The notes beneath the pieces were generated by a model. That model did not search any database and was not told the origin of the DNA. It worked only from the letters and a program-made list of their open reading frames with translations. The translations under genes and the position numbers were made by a program. Shown in pieces: positions 7,735 to 16,390 of a stretch of DNA of 61,953 nt. This DNA comes from Allobosea vaviloviae (GTDB taxonomy: Bacteria > Pseudomonadota > Alphaproteobacteria > Rhizobiales > Beijerinckiaceae): the NCBI RefSeq assembly GCF_001298265.1, contig NZ_LGSZ01000020.1:1-61953 (forward strand). The letters run 5' to 3'. Within the stretch, counting starts at the first letter, position 1. Each line of letters begins with the position of its first letter.

Positions 7735-7745
7735 GGAACGGTTCC
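7735..7745. promoter_or_regulatory. Perfect 11-base palindrome upstream of hemB
   Basis: GGAACGGTTCC is a perfect dyad with a central G, in the divergent gap between the hydrolase and hemB. It has operator-like form, but no regulator can be assigned and it may be chance. Confidence 0.25.
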
Positions 7746-7829
7746 GATGTGCTAGGACTGCTGCCAGCGGAATGGCCGGCGCGCGAGCGCGACGAGGGCA
7801 TGACGCGTTTCGCTGAGGCTGGATATCTC

Positions 7830-8879
7830 ATGGATTCTCGGGTCGTGCGGCCTTTTCCCACCCCTTCGGCACGCCAGGGCGAGGCCCCTTCTCTCGGCCT
7901 GACCAGGCGCATGCGCCGCAACCGCAAGGCGGAGTGGTCGCGGCGGCTGGTTCGCGAGACGCGCCTCACCACCGATGACCTGATCTGGCCGATCTTCCTG
8001 ATGGATTCGAGCGAGGCGCGCTCGCCGGTCGACTGGATGCCGGGCGTCGACAGGCTCAACATCGACGAGGCGGTGCGCCAGAGCGTCCATGCGGCCTCGC
8101 TGGGCATTCCCGCGATCGCGCCCTTCCCCTTTGTCGAGAAATCGCTGCGGGACCCGACAGGCTCGGAAGCGCTGAACGCGCGCAATCTGATGTGCCGCGC
8201 GGTCAGGGCGATCAAGGCCGAGGTGCCCCAGATCGGCATCGTCTGCGACGCTGCGCTCGACCCCTACACCTCGCATGGCCATGACGGCGTGATGGAGGGC
8301 GAGCGCGTCCTCAACGACGCCAGCGTCGCGATCCTGGTGCAGCAGGCGCTGGCGCTGGCGGATGCCGGCGCAGACGTGATCGCGCCGTCCGACATGATGG
8401 ATGGCCGCGTCGGGGCGATCCGCGCCGCCCTCGATGCGTCCGGCCATGAAGATGTGCAGATCATGGCCTATGCGGCCAAATACGCCTCGGCCTTCTATGG
8501 GCCGTTCCGCGACGCGATCGGCACCAATGCGACGCTGATCGGCGACAAGCGCACCTACCAGATGGACCCGGGTAATTCCGACGAGGCCATCGCCGAAGTC
8601 GCGCTCGATCTCGACGAGGGCGCCGACATGGTGATGATCAAGCCCGGCCTGCCTTATCTCGACATCGTCGCGCGGGTGAAGGACCATTTCCGGGTGCCGA
8701 CCTTCGCCTATCAGGTGTCGGGCGAGTACGCGATGATCGTCGCCGCCGCCCGCAATGGCTGGCTCGACGGCGACCGGGCGATGATGGAAAGCCTGACAGC
8801 CTTCAAGCGCGCCGGCGCCGACGGCGTGCTGACCTATTTCGCGCCGCAGGTCGCGGAAAAGCTGAAGGCGGCGGGCTGA
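7830..8879 (+). CDS. hemB: Porphobilinogen synthase (delta-aminolevulinic acid dehydratase)
   Basis: A 349-residue cytosolic heme-pathway enzyme joining two 5-aminolevulinate molecules. Both active-site lysines are visible: AAKYASAFYGPFRDA and MIKPGLPYLDI. In place of the Cys triad of zinc enzymes the sequence has CDAALDPYTSHGHDG, the Asp-type site of magnesium-dependent bacterial enzymes. Three in-frame ATGs (7749, 7800, 7830) are possible. The last gives a family-like length and begins just before the conserved RRMRRNRKAEWSRRLVRE block. No strong ribosome site separates them, so the start is less certain than the identity. Confidence 0.93.
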   Translation: MDSRVVRPFPTPSARQGEAPSLGLTRRMRRNRKAEWSRRLVRETRLTTDDLIWPIFLMDSSEARSPVDWMPGVDRLNIDEAVRQSVHAASLGIPAIAPFPFVEKSLRDPTGSEALNARNLMCRAVRAIKAEVPQIGIVCDAALDPYTSHGHDGVMEGERVLNDASVAILVQQALALADAGADVIAPSDMMDGRVGAIRAALDASGHEDVQIMAYAAKYASAFYGPFRDAIGTNATLIGDKRTYQMDPGNSDEAIAEVALDLDEGADMVMIKPGLPYLDIVARVKDHFRVPTFAYQVSGEYAMIVAAARNGWLDGDRAMMESLTAFKRAGADGVLTYFAPQVAEKLKAAG

Positions 8880-8907
8880 CCGGCTCCACTCCTCACCAAG
8901 GCGCAGT

Positions 8908-9013
8908 GTCGTCCCGGGCGACCGTAGGGAGACCCGGGACCCATTCCGGAACCTGTCCGGCAAATGCTCCGGAATGGGTCCCGGATCTCCGCTTCGCTGC
9001 GTCCGGGACGACG
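8908..9013. repeat. Palindromic intergenic repeat, class B (copy 1)
   Basis: GTCGTCCCGGGCGACC at the left end is mirrored by GTCCGGGACGAC at the right. Inside, CATTCCGGA and TCCGGAATG form a second stem, and the right half carries the CTTCGCTGCGTCCGGGACGAC module. The copy at 39430-39537 has the same plan. It lies between hemB and the fused permease. Confidence 0.8.
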
Positions 9014-9057
9014 GCGCATATTTCAAAGCGGAAGGGCGAGCGCTACCGTCGCGCGAC

Positions 9058-10422
9058 ATGCGCCATCTGCTTCCGTCGATTCTGCTCGTTCTGGCCCTCG
9101 CCTCCTGCGGCGAGCGTTTCGACACGGACCAGATGCGGCTCTGCCGGCAGGCGATCCCGGCGCTCAATCCGCCAGGTGCCGCGATTGCGATCGATCGGGT
9201 GCAGGACGGTGCGCGCCCCCATATGCTGGGCATCAGCTATAGCGTTTCGACACCGGGCGGTGTCGCCAGGCGGCGCAGGATTGACTGCCTGTTCGCGGGC
9301 GAGGGTCAGGCGCTGACGCGCGGCGCGCTGATCGGCATCGCCGCCGACGGGCGGCCGATGAGCGATGCGAGCTTCTACCTGCTGCGGCGCTTCTACCTGG
9401 AGAATCGCGAGGAGCCGCCGCCCGATCCCGGTGCATCGCCCAGCGAGGCGCTGCCGGAGATTGCGCCCGCGCTGGCCTATGGACTGCAGCAAGGGCTGAG
9501 CGCCCTGCCCTCGGCGGCGACCTACGCGCTGCTGGCCTGTGCCTATGCGCTGATCTACGGGCTGACCGGGCGCATCGTCCTGAGCTTCGGCGAATTCGCG
9601 GCGCTGGGCGCGCTGAGTGCCGTCGTCGGGGCGGCGCTGCTGGTCGCCTATGCGGCCTCGACCCCGGCGACCGGGCTCGTCGCCGCCTTCATCGTGGCGA
9701 TTCTGGTCTGCGCGCTGCATGGCTTCGCCATGGGCCGCTTCGTGCTGCGTCCGCTCGAAAGCCGCTTTCACGACGATACACTTGGCCGCCAGGCTCCGGG
9801 CCAGCAGGTGCTGATCGCGACGATCGGGCTTGCCATCGCGCTGTCGGAATATCTGCGGCTGGCGCAGGGGGCCAATCTGCGCTGGCTGCCGCCGGTCTTT
9901 AACGAGCCGCTGGCCCTGGCGCGTGCGGGCAGCTTCATCGTCACCGTCACGCCGCTGGGGCTAGCCGTCGCCGCGGCGGGCTTTGCGGTCACGCTCGGCC
10001 TCATCCTGCTGATCGCGCGCTCGGCCTATGGCAGGGCATGGCGCGCGGTCTCCGACGATGCCCGCACCGCGGCGCTGTTCGGCGTCGATCCCCGCGCCGT
10101 GCATGACAAGGCGCTGATCCTCGCCTGCGCCGCCAGCGGCATGGCGGGCGTCGTCGTCACCGCCGTCTATGGCGGCATGGGCTTTGCCGGCGGCTTCTCG
10201 CTCGGGCTGAAGGCGCTGGTCGGCTCGATCCTCGGCGGCATCGGCTCACCCGCGGGCGCAGCGCTCGGCGGGCTTTGCATCGCACTCTTCGAAGTGCTCT
10301 GGTCGTCGACCATGCCGATCGATAACCGCGATATCGCCGTCTATTCGCTGCTCGCCGTGGTGCTGATCCTGCGCCCCGGCGGGTTCTTCGGCGATGGCGC
10401 GCTGGCGCCCCGTCAGGTCTGA
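9058..10422 (+). CDS. LivH-type ABC permease with lipoprotein-like N-terminal domain
   Basis: 454 residues. The C-terminal part (from about residue 145) is a LivH-like inner-membrane permease of branched-chain amino-acid ABC transporters, with several helices, the YGRAWRAVSDDARTAALFGV cytoplasmic loop typical of the family, and GSILGGIGSPAGA. Unusually, an extra 140-residue soluble region precedes it, opening with a hydrophobic signal and a textbook lipobox LASC at Cys17. No binding protein, second permease or ATPase lies beside it. The ATG at 9058 is the only start giving this signal. Its natural partner transporter and the role of the front domain are unknown. Confidence 0.8.
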   Translation: MRHLLPSILLVLALASCGERFDTDQMRLCRQAIPALNPPGAAIAIDRVQDGARPHMLGISYSVSTPGGVARRRRIDCLFAGEGQALTRGALIGIAADGRPMSDASFYLLRRFYLENREEPPPDPGASPSEALPEIAPALAYGLQQGLSALPSAATYALLACAYALIYGLTGRIVLSFGEFAALGALSAVVGAALLVAYAASTPATGLVAAFIVAILVCALHGFAMGRFVLRPLESRFHDDTLGRQAPGQQVLIATIGLAIALSEYLRLAQGANLRWLPPVFNEPLALARAGSFIVTVTPLGLAVAAAGFAVTLGLILLIARSAYGRAWRAVSDDARTAALFGVDPRAVHDKALILACAASGMAGVVVTAVYGGMGFAGGFSLGLKALVGSILGGIGSPAGAALGGLCIALFEVLWSSTMPIDNRDIAVYSLLAVVLILRPGGFFGDGALAPRQV

Positions 10423-10446
10423 CTGCTCAACAATGGAAGCCCTGCC

Positions 10447-11691
10447 ATGAGCGAGCCCTTCGCGATCACACCCGAGGATGTCGAGGAAGCGGCACGGCGC
10501 ATCGAGGGCCATGTGCTGCGCACCCCTTTGGTGCCGGCGCCGCGCCTCTCCGAACTGACCGGCGCGACTGTCATGGTCAAGCACGAGAACATGCAGGCGA
10601 CCGCCTCCTTCAAGGAGCGCGGCGCGGTCAACAAGCTTTTGACGCTGGATGATGACGCGCGCGAGCGCGGCGTCATCGCGATGTCGGCGGGCAACCATGC
10701 CCAGGCGGTGGCCTATCACGCCCGCCGCTTCGGCATTCCAGCGACCATCGTGATGCCCGAGACGACGCCGCTGGTGAAGGTCGAGAATACGCGCAGCCAC
10801 GGCGCCCGCGTCGTGCTGCATGGCGAGACGCTCTACGAATCCGCGCAGAAGGCGCGCGAACTGGCCAGGGCAGAGGGACTCGCCTTCGTCCACCCTTATG
10901 ACGATCCCGCCGTGATGGCCGGCCAGGGCACGATCGCCCGCGAGATGCTCGACGACGATCCCGATCTCGACGTCCTGATCATCCCGCTCGGCGGAGGCGG
11001 GCTGATGGCCGGCAACGCTGTCGCAGCGAAAGCCCTCAAGCCCGAAATCGAGCTGATCGGCGTGGAAGCCGCACTCTACCCCTCCTTCTTCAACGCCGTG
11101 AATGCCGAGGATCTGGCGATCGGCGGAGCGACGCTGGCGGAGGGCATCGCCGTGAAGACCGTCGGCGTCCAAACCCTGCCGATCGTCTCGAGCCTCGTCT
11201 CCGACATCGTGCTCGTCGGCGAGGACCTGATCGAGCGCGCCGTCTACGCTTACGCCAGTCTTCAACACAGCCTGGCGGAGGGGGCCGGAGCGGCCGGTCT
11301 CGCGGCCATGCTCCAGGAGCCAGGGCGCTATGCCGGGCGCAAGGTCGGGCTCGTGCTCTGCGGCGGCAATATCGACACGCGCCTGCTGGCTGCGATCATG
11401 GTGCGCGAACTCGAGCGCGAGGACCGCATCGTCGCCTTCCGCCTGACCACGAGCGACCGGCCGGGCCTGCTCGGCAAGGTCGCGAGCCTGCTCGGCGAGC
11501 AGGGCGCCAACATCCTCGAGGTCAGCCATGGCCGGCTCTTCCTCGACGTGCCGGCCAAGGGCGTGACGCTCGACGTCACCGTCGAGACCCGCGGGGCCGA
11601 GCATTCCGCCGCGATCGAGACCGCCCTGCGAGAAGGCGGATTCTCGCCGCATCGCGTCCTGCCGCGTGGCCTTGCAGAACCGGGCCGCTGA
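10447..11691 (+). CDS. ilvA: Threonine ammonia-lyase (medium form, with ACT domain)
   Basis: A 414-residue PLP enzyme converting threonine to 2-oxobutyrate, the first step to isoleucine, or threonine breakdown. The PLP-binding Lys lies in ASFKERGAVNKL (about residue 57); the Gly-rich phosphate loop is PLGGGGLMAGN, and SAGNHAQAVAYHA is also typical. A single C-terminal ACT-like domain (about residues 330-405, VAFRLTTSDRPGLLGKVASL) marks the medium-length form. It starts 25 bases after the permease and may be co-transcribed with it. Confidence 0.92.
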   Translation: MSEPFAITPEDVEEAARRIEGHVLRTPLVPAPRLSELTGATVMVKHENMQATASFKERGAVNKLLTLDDDARERGVIAMSAGNHAQAVAYHARRFGIPATIVMPETTPLVKVENTRSHGARVVLHGETLYESAQKARELARAEGLAFVHPYDDPAVMAGQGTIAREMLDDDPDLDVLIIPLGGGGLMAGNAVAAKALKPEIELIGVEAALYPSFFNAVNAEDLAIGGATLAEGIAVKTVGVQTLPIVSSLVSDIVLVGEDLIERAVYAYASLQHSLAEGAGAAGLAAMLQEPGRYAGRKVGLVLCGGNIDTRLLAAIMVRELEREDRIVAFRLTTSDRPGLLGKVASLLGEQGANILEVSHGRLFLDVPAKGVTLDVTVETRGAEHSAAIETALREGGFSPHRVLPRGLAEPGR

Positions 11692-11726
11692 CCAGACATT
11701 GGGGAGGCGGGCAGTCAGGCCCGTTC

Positions 11727-12221
11727 ATGACAGGACCCGAGACGCCGATGACCGACCCACGCTACAGCCAGCCTCCGATCGTCGCGGTCGGCAGCCGCCC
11801 CGTTCAGGACGTCAGCGGCGTGCTCGGCTCGCGCATCTTCGCCTGGATCGGCGACGCGATCGTCGTGTTCTTCCTGACCAGCCTGATCGCGACAGTGCTG
11901 TTCGTGCTCGGCATCGTCACCTTCGGCGCGACCTGGCTGCTGATCCCGATCGCCGTGGCGGCGACGGCCTTCGCCTATGCCGCGATCACCATCGGCGGCC
12001 CGCGCCAGGCGACGTTCGGCATGCGGATGGCGGGTCTGCGGGTCGAAACCGTGACGGGCGGGCGTCCGGACGGTCTTGCGGCGGCCGTCCATGCGCTGCT
12101 GTTTTATGTCGCCGCCGGCACGGTCGGCCTGTGGGTGCTCGACATCCTCTGCGGCGTTGTCCGCAGCGACCGGCGCCTGGGGCATGACCTGCTGACCGGG
12201 CTGGTGGTGGTGCGCGCCTGA
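11727..12221 (+). CDS. RDD family membrane protein
   Basis: 164 residues with three hydrophobic segments (around VVFFLTSLIATVLFVLGIV, WLLIPIAVAATAFAYAAI and ALLFYVAAGTVGLWVLDIL). The RDD pattern is visible as GSRIFAWIGDAIV, with Arg and Asp in the first helix, and an ending DRRLGHDLLTGLVVV. RDD proteins are mostly uncharacterised; some act in transport or ion exchange. An alternative ATG at 11748 lies seven codons in. It follows ilvA by about 35 bases. Confidence 0.82.
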   Translation: MTGPETPMTDPRYSQPPIVAVGSRPVQDVSGVLGSRIFAWIGDAIVVFFLTSLIATVLFVLGIVTFGATWLLIPIAVAATAFAYAAITIGGPRQATFGMRMAGLRVETVTGGRPDGLAAAVHALLFYVAAGTVGLWVLDILCGVVRSDRRLGHDLLTGLVVVRA

Positions 12222-12294
12222 GCGCGACGGCTCTTGTTGACGTCGCCGCTGCTGCTACACTGAGCGGCGACCCCGCTTCCGGAGCAAGCCTGAC

Positions 12295-13041
12295 GTGACG
12301 CGCCCGTTGCGGGATGCCCCGCAATTCTACCTGACGTCGCCGACCACGTGCCCCTATCTGCCGGGGCGCGAGGAGCGCAAGGTGTTTACGCATCTCGTCG
12401 GCGCGCGGGCGCGCGACCTCAACGATGTCCTCAGCCATGGCGGCTTCCGGCGTTCGCAGAGCATCGCCTACCGGCCGGCCTGCGAGACCTGCCGCGCCTG
12501 CATTTCGGTGCGCGTCGTCGTCGATGATTTCCGGCCATCGCGCAACTTCAGGAAGGTCCTGTCGCACAACAGCGATTTGATCGGCGAGACCCTGCCGCCG
12601 CGGCCGCGATCGGAGCATTACTCCCTGTTCCGGTCCTATCTCGACGAGCGCCACCCGGAGGGCGGCATGGCGACGATGTCGGCGCTCGATTTCGCGATGA
12701 TGGTCGAGGACACGCATGTCGAGACGACGCTGATCGAGTACCGTCGGCGTGGGCCCGACAGCGGCTTCACCGGTCGCGGCCGCGGCGATCTTTTCGCGAT
12801 GGCGCTGACAGATACGCTCAACGACGGTCTGTCGATGGTCTACTCGGTGTTCGACCCCTCGCTGGAAGCGCGCTCTCTCGGAACCTTCATGGTGCTCGAT
12901 CACATCGAGCGGGCGCGTCGGCTGCGGCTGCCTTACGTCTATCTCGGCTACTGGGTCGATGGCTCGCCTAAGATGGCCTACAAGGCTCGTTTCGTGCCGC
13001 AGGAGCGCCTGCTGCCGCAGGGTTGGGAACGCGTCGGCTAA
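12295..13041 (+). CDS. bpt: Aspartate/glutamate leucyltransferase (Bpt)
   Basis: A 248-residue cytosolic enzyme that adds leucine from Leu-tRNA to proteins with N-terminal Asp or Glu, marking them for the ClpS/ClpAP N-degron route. Family blocks are [16 protein letters not shown] near the start, the Cys cluster [12 protein letters not shown], the [11 protein letters not shown] region and [18 protein letters not shown] near the end. The start is GTG with a GGAG about 9 bases upstream. It forms a short run with the RDD gene. Confidence 0.92.
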   Translation: MTRPLRDAPQFYLTSPTTCPYLPGREERKVFTHLVGARARDLNDVLSHGGFRRSQSIAYRPACETCRACISVRVVVDDFRPSRNFRKVLSHNSDLIGETLPPRPRSEHYSLFRSYLDERHPEGGMATMSALDFAMMVEDTHVETTLIEYRRRGPDSGFTGRGRGDLFAMALTDTLNDGLSMVYSVFDPSLEARSLGTFMVLDHIERARRLRLPYVYLGYWVDGSPKMAYKARFVPQERLLPQGWERVG

Positions 13042-13208
13042 AACCGCCGCCCGAGCTCGCTGACCAGCAGCACCAATGACCAAACGTCATGCTGCATTAG
13101 ATTTTATTCACGTCATTGCGGCAGACTGGTTGAACAGCGGCCATCGTTGGCACAGTCGGTCACGCCTTGCGCAAGCAAGGCGTACTACAGCAAAGGCTCG
13201 GGGTCGTC

Positions 13209-14234
13209 ATGCCGCACTCCTTGTTCAAACTCGCCGCCGAGACCTCCTCGGATGCACGGCGCCGATTGCTGCATGCCGTGACCGACCTGTTTTTGCGCGA
13301 TCCAGAGCCGACGGGGATGTCGAAGCATCACTATGGCGAGATCGCGCTGCAGGCTTTGCCGCATCTCGATGTCGAGGCGCGCCAGGGCTATGCCGACGAG
13401 GTCGCTGCCGAGCCCAACCTGCCGCGCAGCGTCGCCAATGCCCTGGCCGGCGACCCGGAGAGCGTGGTGGCGCGACTGGTGCTGCGCCTGTCGCCGGTGC
13501 TGACCGATGGCGACCTCGCCGCCATCGCCCTCAACCAGTCGCAGGAGCATCTCGCCGCGATCGCCGAGCGTGTCCGCCTCTCGGAGGGGCTGACCGAAAT
13601 CCTGGTCGAGCGTGGCGACAACGACGTGCTGAAGACGGTCGGCGCCAATGAAGGCGCAGTCTTCTCCGAGAAGGGTTTCGACCGCCTGCTGGAGCGCGGG
13701 CGGGACGAGCCAGCGGTACCGCGGGCCGTTGCCATCCGCTCGGATCTGAACGGGGGGCGGGCCGAGCGCGTCATGCGCCTGCTGGTCGAACTCGGCGAGG
13801 ACGATGATCTCGCGTTCCAGCCTGCCAGCGAGGCTGCCGCCATCGCGCGCCAGGCACGCCGGCAGCGGCTCGAGGTGAGCCAGCTTCTCAAGGATCTGGA
13901 GTCGAAGACGCGTGTCGTCGACGACGTGCTGATCATGCTCGCGGAAGAAGACCGCGCCTATCATCTCGCCCAGATCATCGCCCGCACCTCCGATATCGCC
14001 GTCGAACAGGCGCTCCGGGCCCTGCTGAGACGCGATGGCAGCGGCATCGCGCTGGCCTGCCGCGCGCTCGATGTCGGTTCTCAGGCTTTTGCCGCAGTCC
14101 TCAACCTGCGCTCGCGGCGCCTGATGTTCGCCAACAAGGACACCAAGGAGGATTTGCGCCGCTATGCCGAGATCGACATGAAGGCGGCGGAACGCGGGAT
14201 GCGCCTCGTGCGGATGAATGCCAAACTCGCGTGA
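13209..14234 (+). CDS. DUF2336 domain-containing protein (paralogue 1)
   Basis: 341 residues, almost all alpha-helical, with HEAT-like repetitive helices (LVLRLSPVLTDGDLAAIAL, IAERVRLSEGLTEILVERGD). This matches DUF2336, an uncharacterised family of alphaproteobacteria. No signal peptide, membrane helix or catalytic motif is visible. The start at 13209 was preferred over upstream codons because it gives exactly the same length as the neighbouring paralogue (341 residues), whose ATG is unambiguous. The pair are in the same direction and 165 bases apart, so they probably arose by tandem duplication. Confidence 0.85.
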   Translation: MPHSLFKLAAETSSDARRRLLHAVTDLFLRDPEPTGMSKHHYGEIALQALPHLDVEARQGYADEVAAEPNLPRSVANALAGDPESVVARLVLRLSPVLTDGDLAAIALNQSQEHLAAIAERVRLSEGLTEILVERGDNDVLKTVGANEGAVFSEKGFDRLLERGRDEPAVPRAVAIRSDLNGGRAERVMRLLVELGEDDDLAFQPASEAAAIARQARRQRLEVSQLLKDLESKTRVVDDVLIMLAEEDRAYHLAQIIARTSDIAVEQALRALLRRDGSGIALACRALDVGSQAFAAVLNLRSRRLMFANKDTKEDLRRYAEIDMKAAERGMRLVRMNAKLA

Positions 14235-14399
14235 TGGCGCGCGGCCGACGCCGGGTTCGCGGTTGGCCGTGCGGCCGATCGGGTCGGCGCATTCAGGCCT
14301 GCAGGCATTCCTCGTTTTCCTTGATAACGCACGGTCATCTTAAGGTTCGGGCAAGCGGTTTGGCGTAGGCTGCGCTGATAGCTCGGCTTGGGATATATC

Positions 14400-15425
14400 A
14401 TGCTCAATTCATTGACCCGGATGCCCGCGGACATGTCGTCGGAGTCCCGGCGGCAGTTGCTCAATGCCGTGACCGATCTCTTTCTGCTGGACGAAGCACC
14501 CAGCGAGGCCTCGCAGGCCCATTACGGCGACATCGCCCTGCACTCCCTGCCGCATCTCGAGACCGGAGATCGCCGCGACTATGCCGAGCGCGTCTCCGCA
14601 ACGCCGACGCTTCCGCGCGACGTCGCCGTGACACTGGCATCGGACCCGGATTCGGACGTCGCGCGCCTCGTGCTGAAGCTGTCGCCGGTCCTGACCGACA
14701 CCGATCTCGCGGCCATCGCCGTCAGCCAGTCGCAGCACCACCTGATGGCGATCGCCGAGCGCGTGCGGCTGTCGGAAAGCGTCACGGACATCCTCGTCGA
14801 GCGCGGCGACCGCGACGTGCTGCATACGGTCAGCGCCAATGAGGGCGCGAGCCTGTCGGAGAAGGGGTTCGACCGGCTGATCGAACGCGGCGCCGGCGAC
14901 AGCGGCATCAACCTCGCGCTTTCGACGCGCTCCGACCTGACGCCCAACCGGGCCGAACGGGTGATGCGCATCGTCGAGCAGCTCAGCGACGAGGGCGGTC
15001 TCTGGTCCAAGCCGAGCAGCGAGGCCCTGACGCTGGCGCGCCAGGCGCGCCATCAGCGGCTGGAGGTCAAGCTGCTCCTGGCGGACCTGGCTGCCGGAAC
15101 GCGCCCGCTGGACGAGGTCATCACGGTGCTGGCGGAGGAAGACCGCGCCTTCCATCTCGCTTTGGTGTTCGCGCAGGTCGCCAGCCTGAGTACGGAGCAG
15201 TCGCTGCGGGTGCTGATGCAGCGCGACGCGAGCGGCATCGCCGTCGCCTGCAGGGCGCTCGGCCTAAGCAACGGCGCCTATGAGGCGATCCTGACGCTGC
15301 GGGCGCGCCGCCTGATCTTCGCCAAGGATCGGGTCAAGGACGATCTGAAGAGCTATGTCGAGCTCGATACAGCGACGGCCGAGCGGACGATGCGTTTCCT
15401 CAAGCTCAAGACCAAACTCGCCTGA
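14400..15425 (+). CDS. DUF2336 domain-containing protein (paralogue 2)
   Basis: 341 residues, closely related along its whole length to the preceding gene: shared blocks include LSPVLTD, DLAAIA, AIAERVRLSE, ILVERGD, SANEGA, SEKGFDRL and AEEDRAFHLA. The most divergent parts are the N-terminus and the segment after the SEKGFDRL block. No catalytic motif is seen. The ATG at 14400 begins MLNSLTRMPADMSSESRRQL. The function is unknown; a scaffold or protein-binding role would fit the helical repeats but is a guess. Confidence 0.85.
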   Translation: MLNSLTRMPADMSSESRRQLLNAVTDLFLLDEAPSEASQAHYGDIALHSLPHLETGDRRDYAERVSATPTLPRDVAVTLASDPDSDVARLVLKLSPVLTDTDLAAIAVSQSQHHLMAIAERVRLSESVTDILVERGDRDVLHTVSANEGASLSEKGFDRLIERGAGDSGINLALSTRSDLTPNRAERVMRIVEQLSDEGGLWSKPSSEALTLARQARHQRLEVKLLLADLAAGTRPLDEVITVLAEEDRAFHLALVFAQVASLSTEQSLRVLMQRDASGIAVACRALGLSNGAYEAILTLRARRLIFAKDRVKDDLKSYVELDTATAERTMRFLKLKTKLA

Positions 15426-15524
15426 GCGCGCTGCGCGCCACAAATCCGCGACATTCGTACCACCTCATGATAGCTTGACGTCCGTGGGACGGACGAGGAC
15501 GGCTTTCGACGTGGGGTTCCGGAT

Positions 15525-16130
15525 TTGAGACTTCCGCTTCTCTCCAGCGCGCTCTGCGCAGCCTTGCTGTTTGCAGGCGATGCGCGGGCACAGTCCTGGC
15601 TGCCCTTCACCGGCTTTGCGCCCCTGCCCTCCTTCGCCTGGTCGGAGCCGACGCTCGCACCCGGCGGCGTCAAGTGGGACGGCTCCTATGCGCGGATCTC
15701 GACAGGCTTCAACGTCACCAGCTCCAAGAGGCTGGGCACGACGGCAGGGCCGACCTTCGGGCTCGAGGCCGGCACGATGCGCCAGGAGGGCAACTTCGTC
15801 TACGGCATCGTCGGGGCGGTGGAGTACATGCCGGCCCTGGGCGGCTATGGCGCGCCGGGCTTCGGCCAGGTCGGCTATACCCGCGATTTCGCCGGAGCCT
15901 TCCAGATCAAGACCGGCGTGCTGGTGACCCCCGAGGTGCTGCTCTACACCAAGGTCGGGATATCGGCCGCCAACGAGACCCTGCGCTATGGCGCGACGCC
16001 GTGGTCGGCGCCCTTCAATCGCAGCGACATCCTGGTCCGGCCCGAGGCACGCGCCGGCGTCGAATGGGCGGTGACCAACAACCTCACGCTCGGCCTGGAA
16101 GTCGGCGTCGTCGGCCAGGCGATCCGTTGA
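15525..16130 (+). CDS. Outer-membrane beta-barrel protein (small porin-like/OMP)
   Basis: 201 residues. A signal peptide (MRLPLLSSALCAALLFAGDARAQ in total, cleaved after ARA) is followed by alternating amphipathic strands rich in aromatic and Gly residues (GSYARISTGFNV, FVYGIVGAVEYMP, LLYTKVGISAAN, LTLGLEVGVVGQAIR), as in eight-strand barrels. The last strand ends the protein, as expected for BAM recognition, though the final residue is Arg. The start is TTG with a GGGG upstream. The function is unknown. It is the last gene before the inverted repeat next to parC. Confidence 0.78.
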   Translation: MRLPLLSSALCAALLFAGDARAQSWLPFTGFAPLPSFAWSEPTLAPGGVKWDGSYARISTGFNVTSSKRLGTTAGPTFGLEAGTMRQEGNFVYGIVGAVEYMPALGGYGAPGFGQVGYTRDFAGAFQIKTGVLVTPEVLLYTKVGISAANETLRYGATPWSAPFNRSDILVRPEARAGVEWAVTNNLTLGLEVGVVGQAIR

Positions 16131-16224
16131 GAGATTGATTCAGGCGGTTGCGGGAGTGATTCCGGTGGCAGGCGCAAGCCTCCGCATTTCCAGGCTTTTT
16201 TCTATCTTTACGCGTCAGGACGAG

Positions 16225-16389
16225 GCGCGGGGAACCCCTCTCCTGTAAGGAGAGGGGCAGGGGTGAGGTGTCGGCCCCTGGACCCGCGGAGTGCGACATC
16301 GCAGCGTCGCGGCGGTCAGGTCGCCGCCTCAATGTCCAACGGCCTACACCTCACCCTGCCCTCTCCTTACAGGAGAGGGTTCCCCGCGC
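16225..16389. repeat. 165-base inverted-repeat element next to the parC stop
   Basis: The left arm (16225-16271) begins GCGCGGGGAACCCCTCTCCT and the right arm (16345-16389) is its reverse complement apart from three single-base run-length differences. About 73 bases lie between them. Each arm contains its own CTCTCC...GGAGAG hairpin. The right end abuts the parC stop at 16391. The element has the look of a miniature repeat and can also act as a two-way terminator between the convergent barrel and parC genes. Confidence 0.8.
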
Positions 16390-16390
16390 C

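Noticed and set aside
7830..8879. HemB lacking the zinc Cys triad
   Set aside because: Normal for magnesium-dependent bacterial HemB; not a defect.
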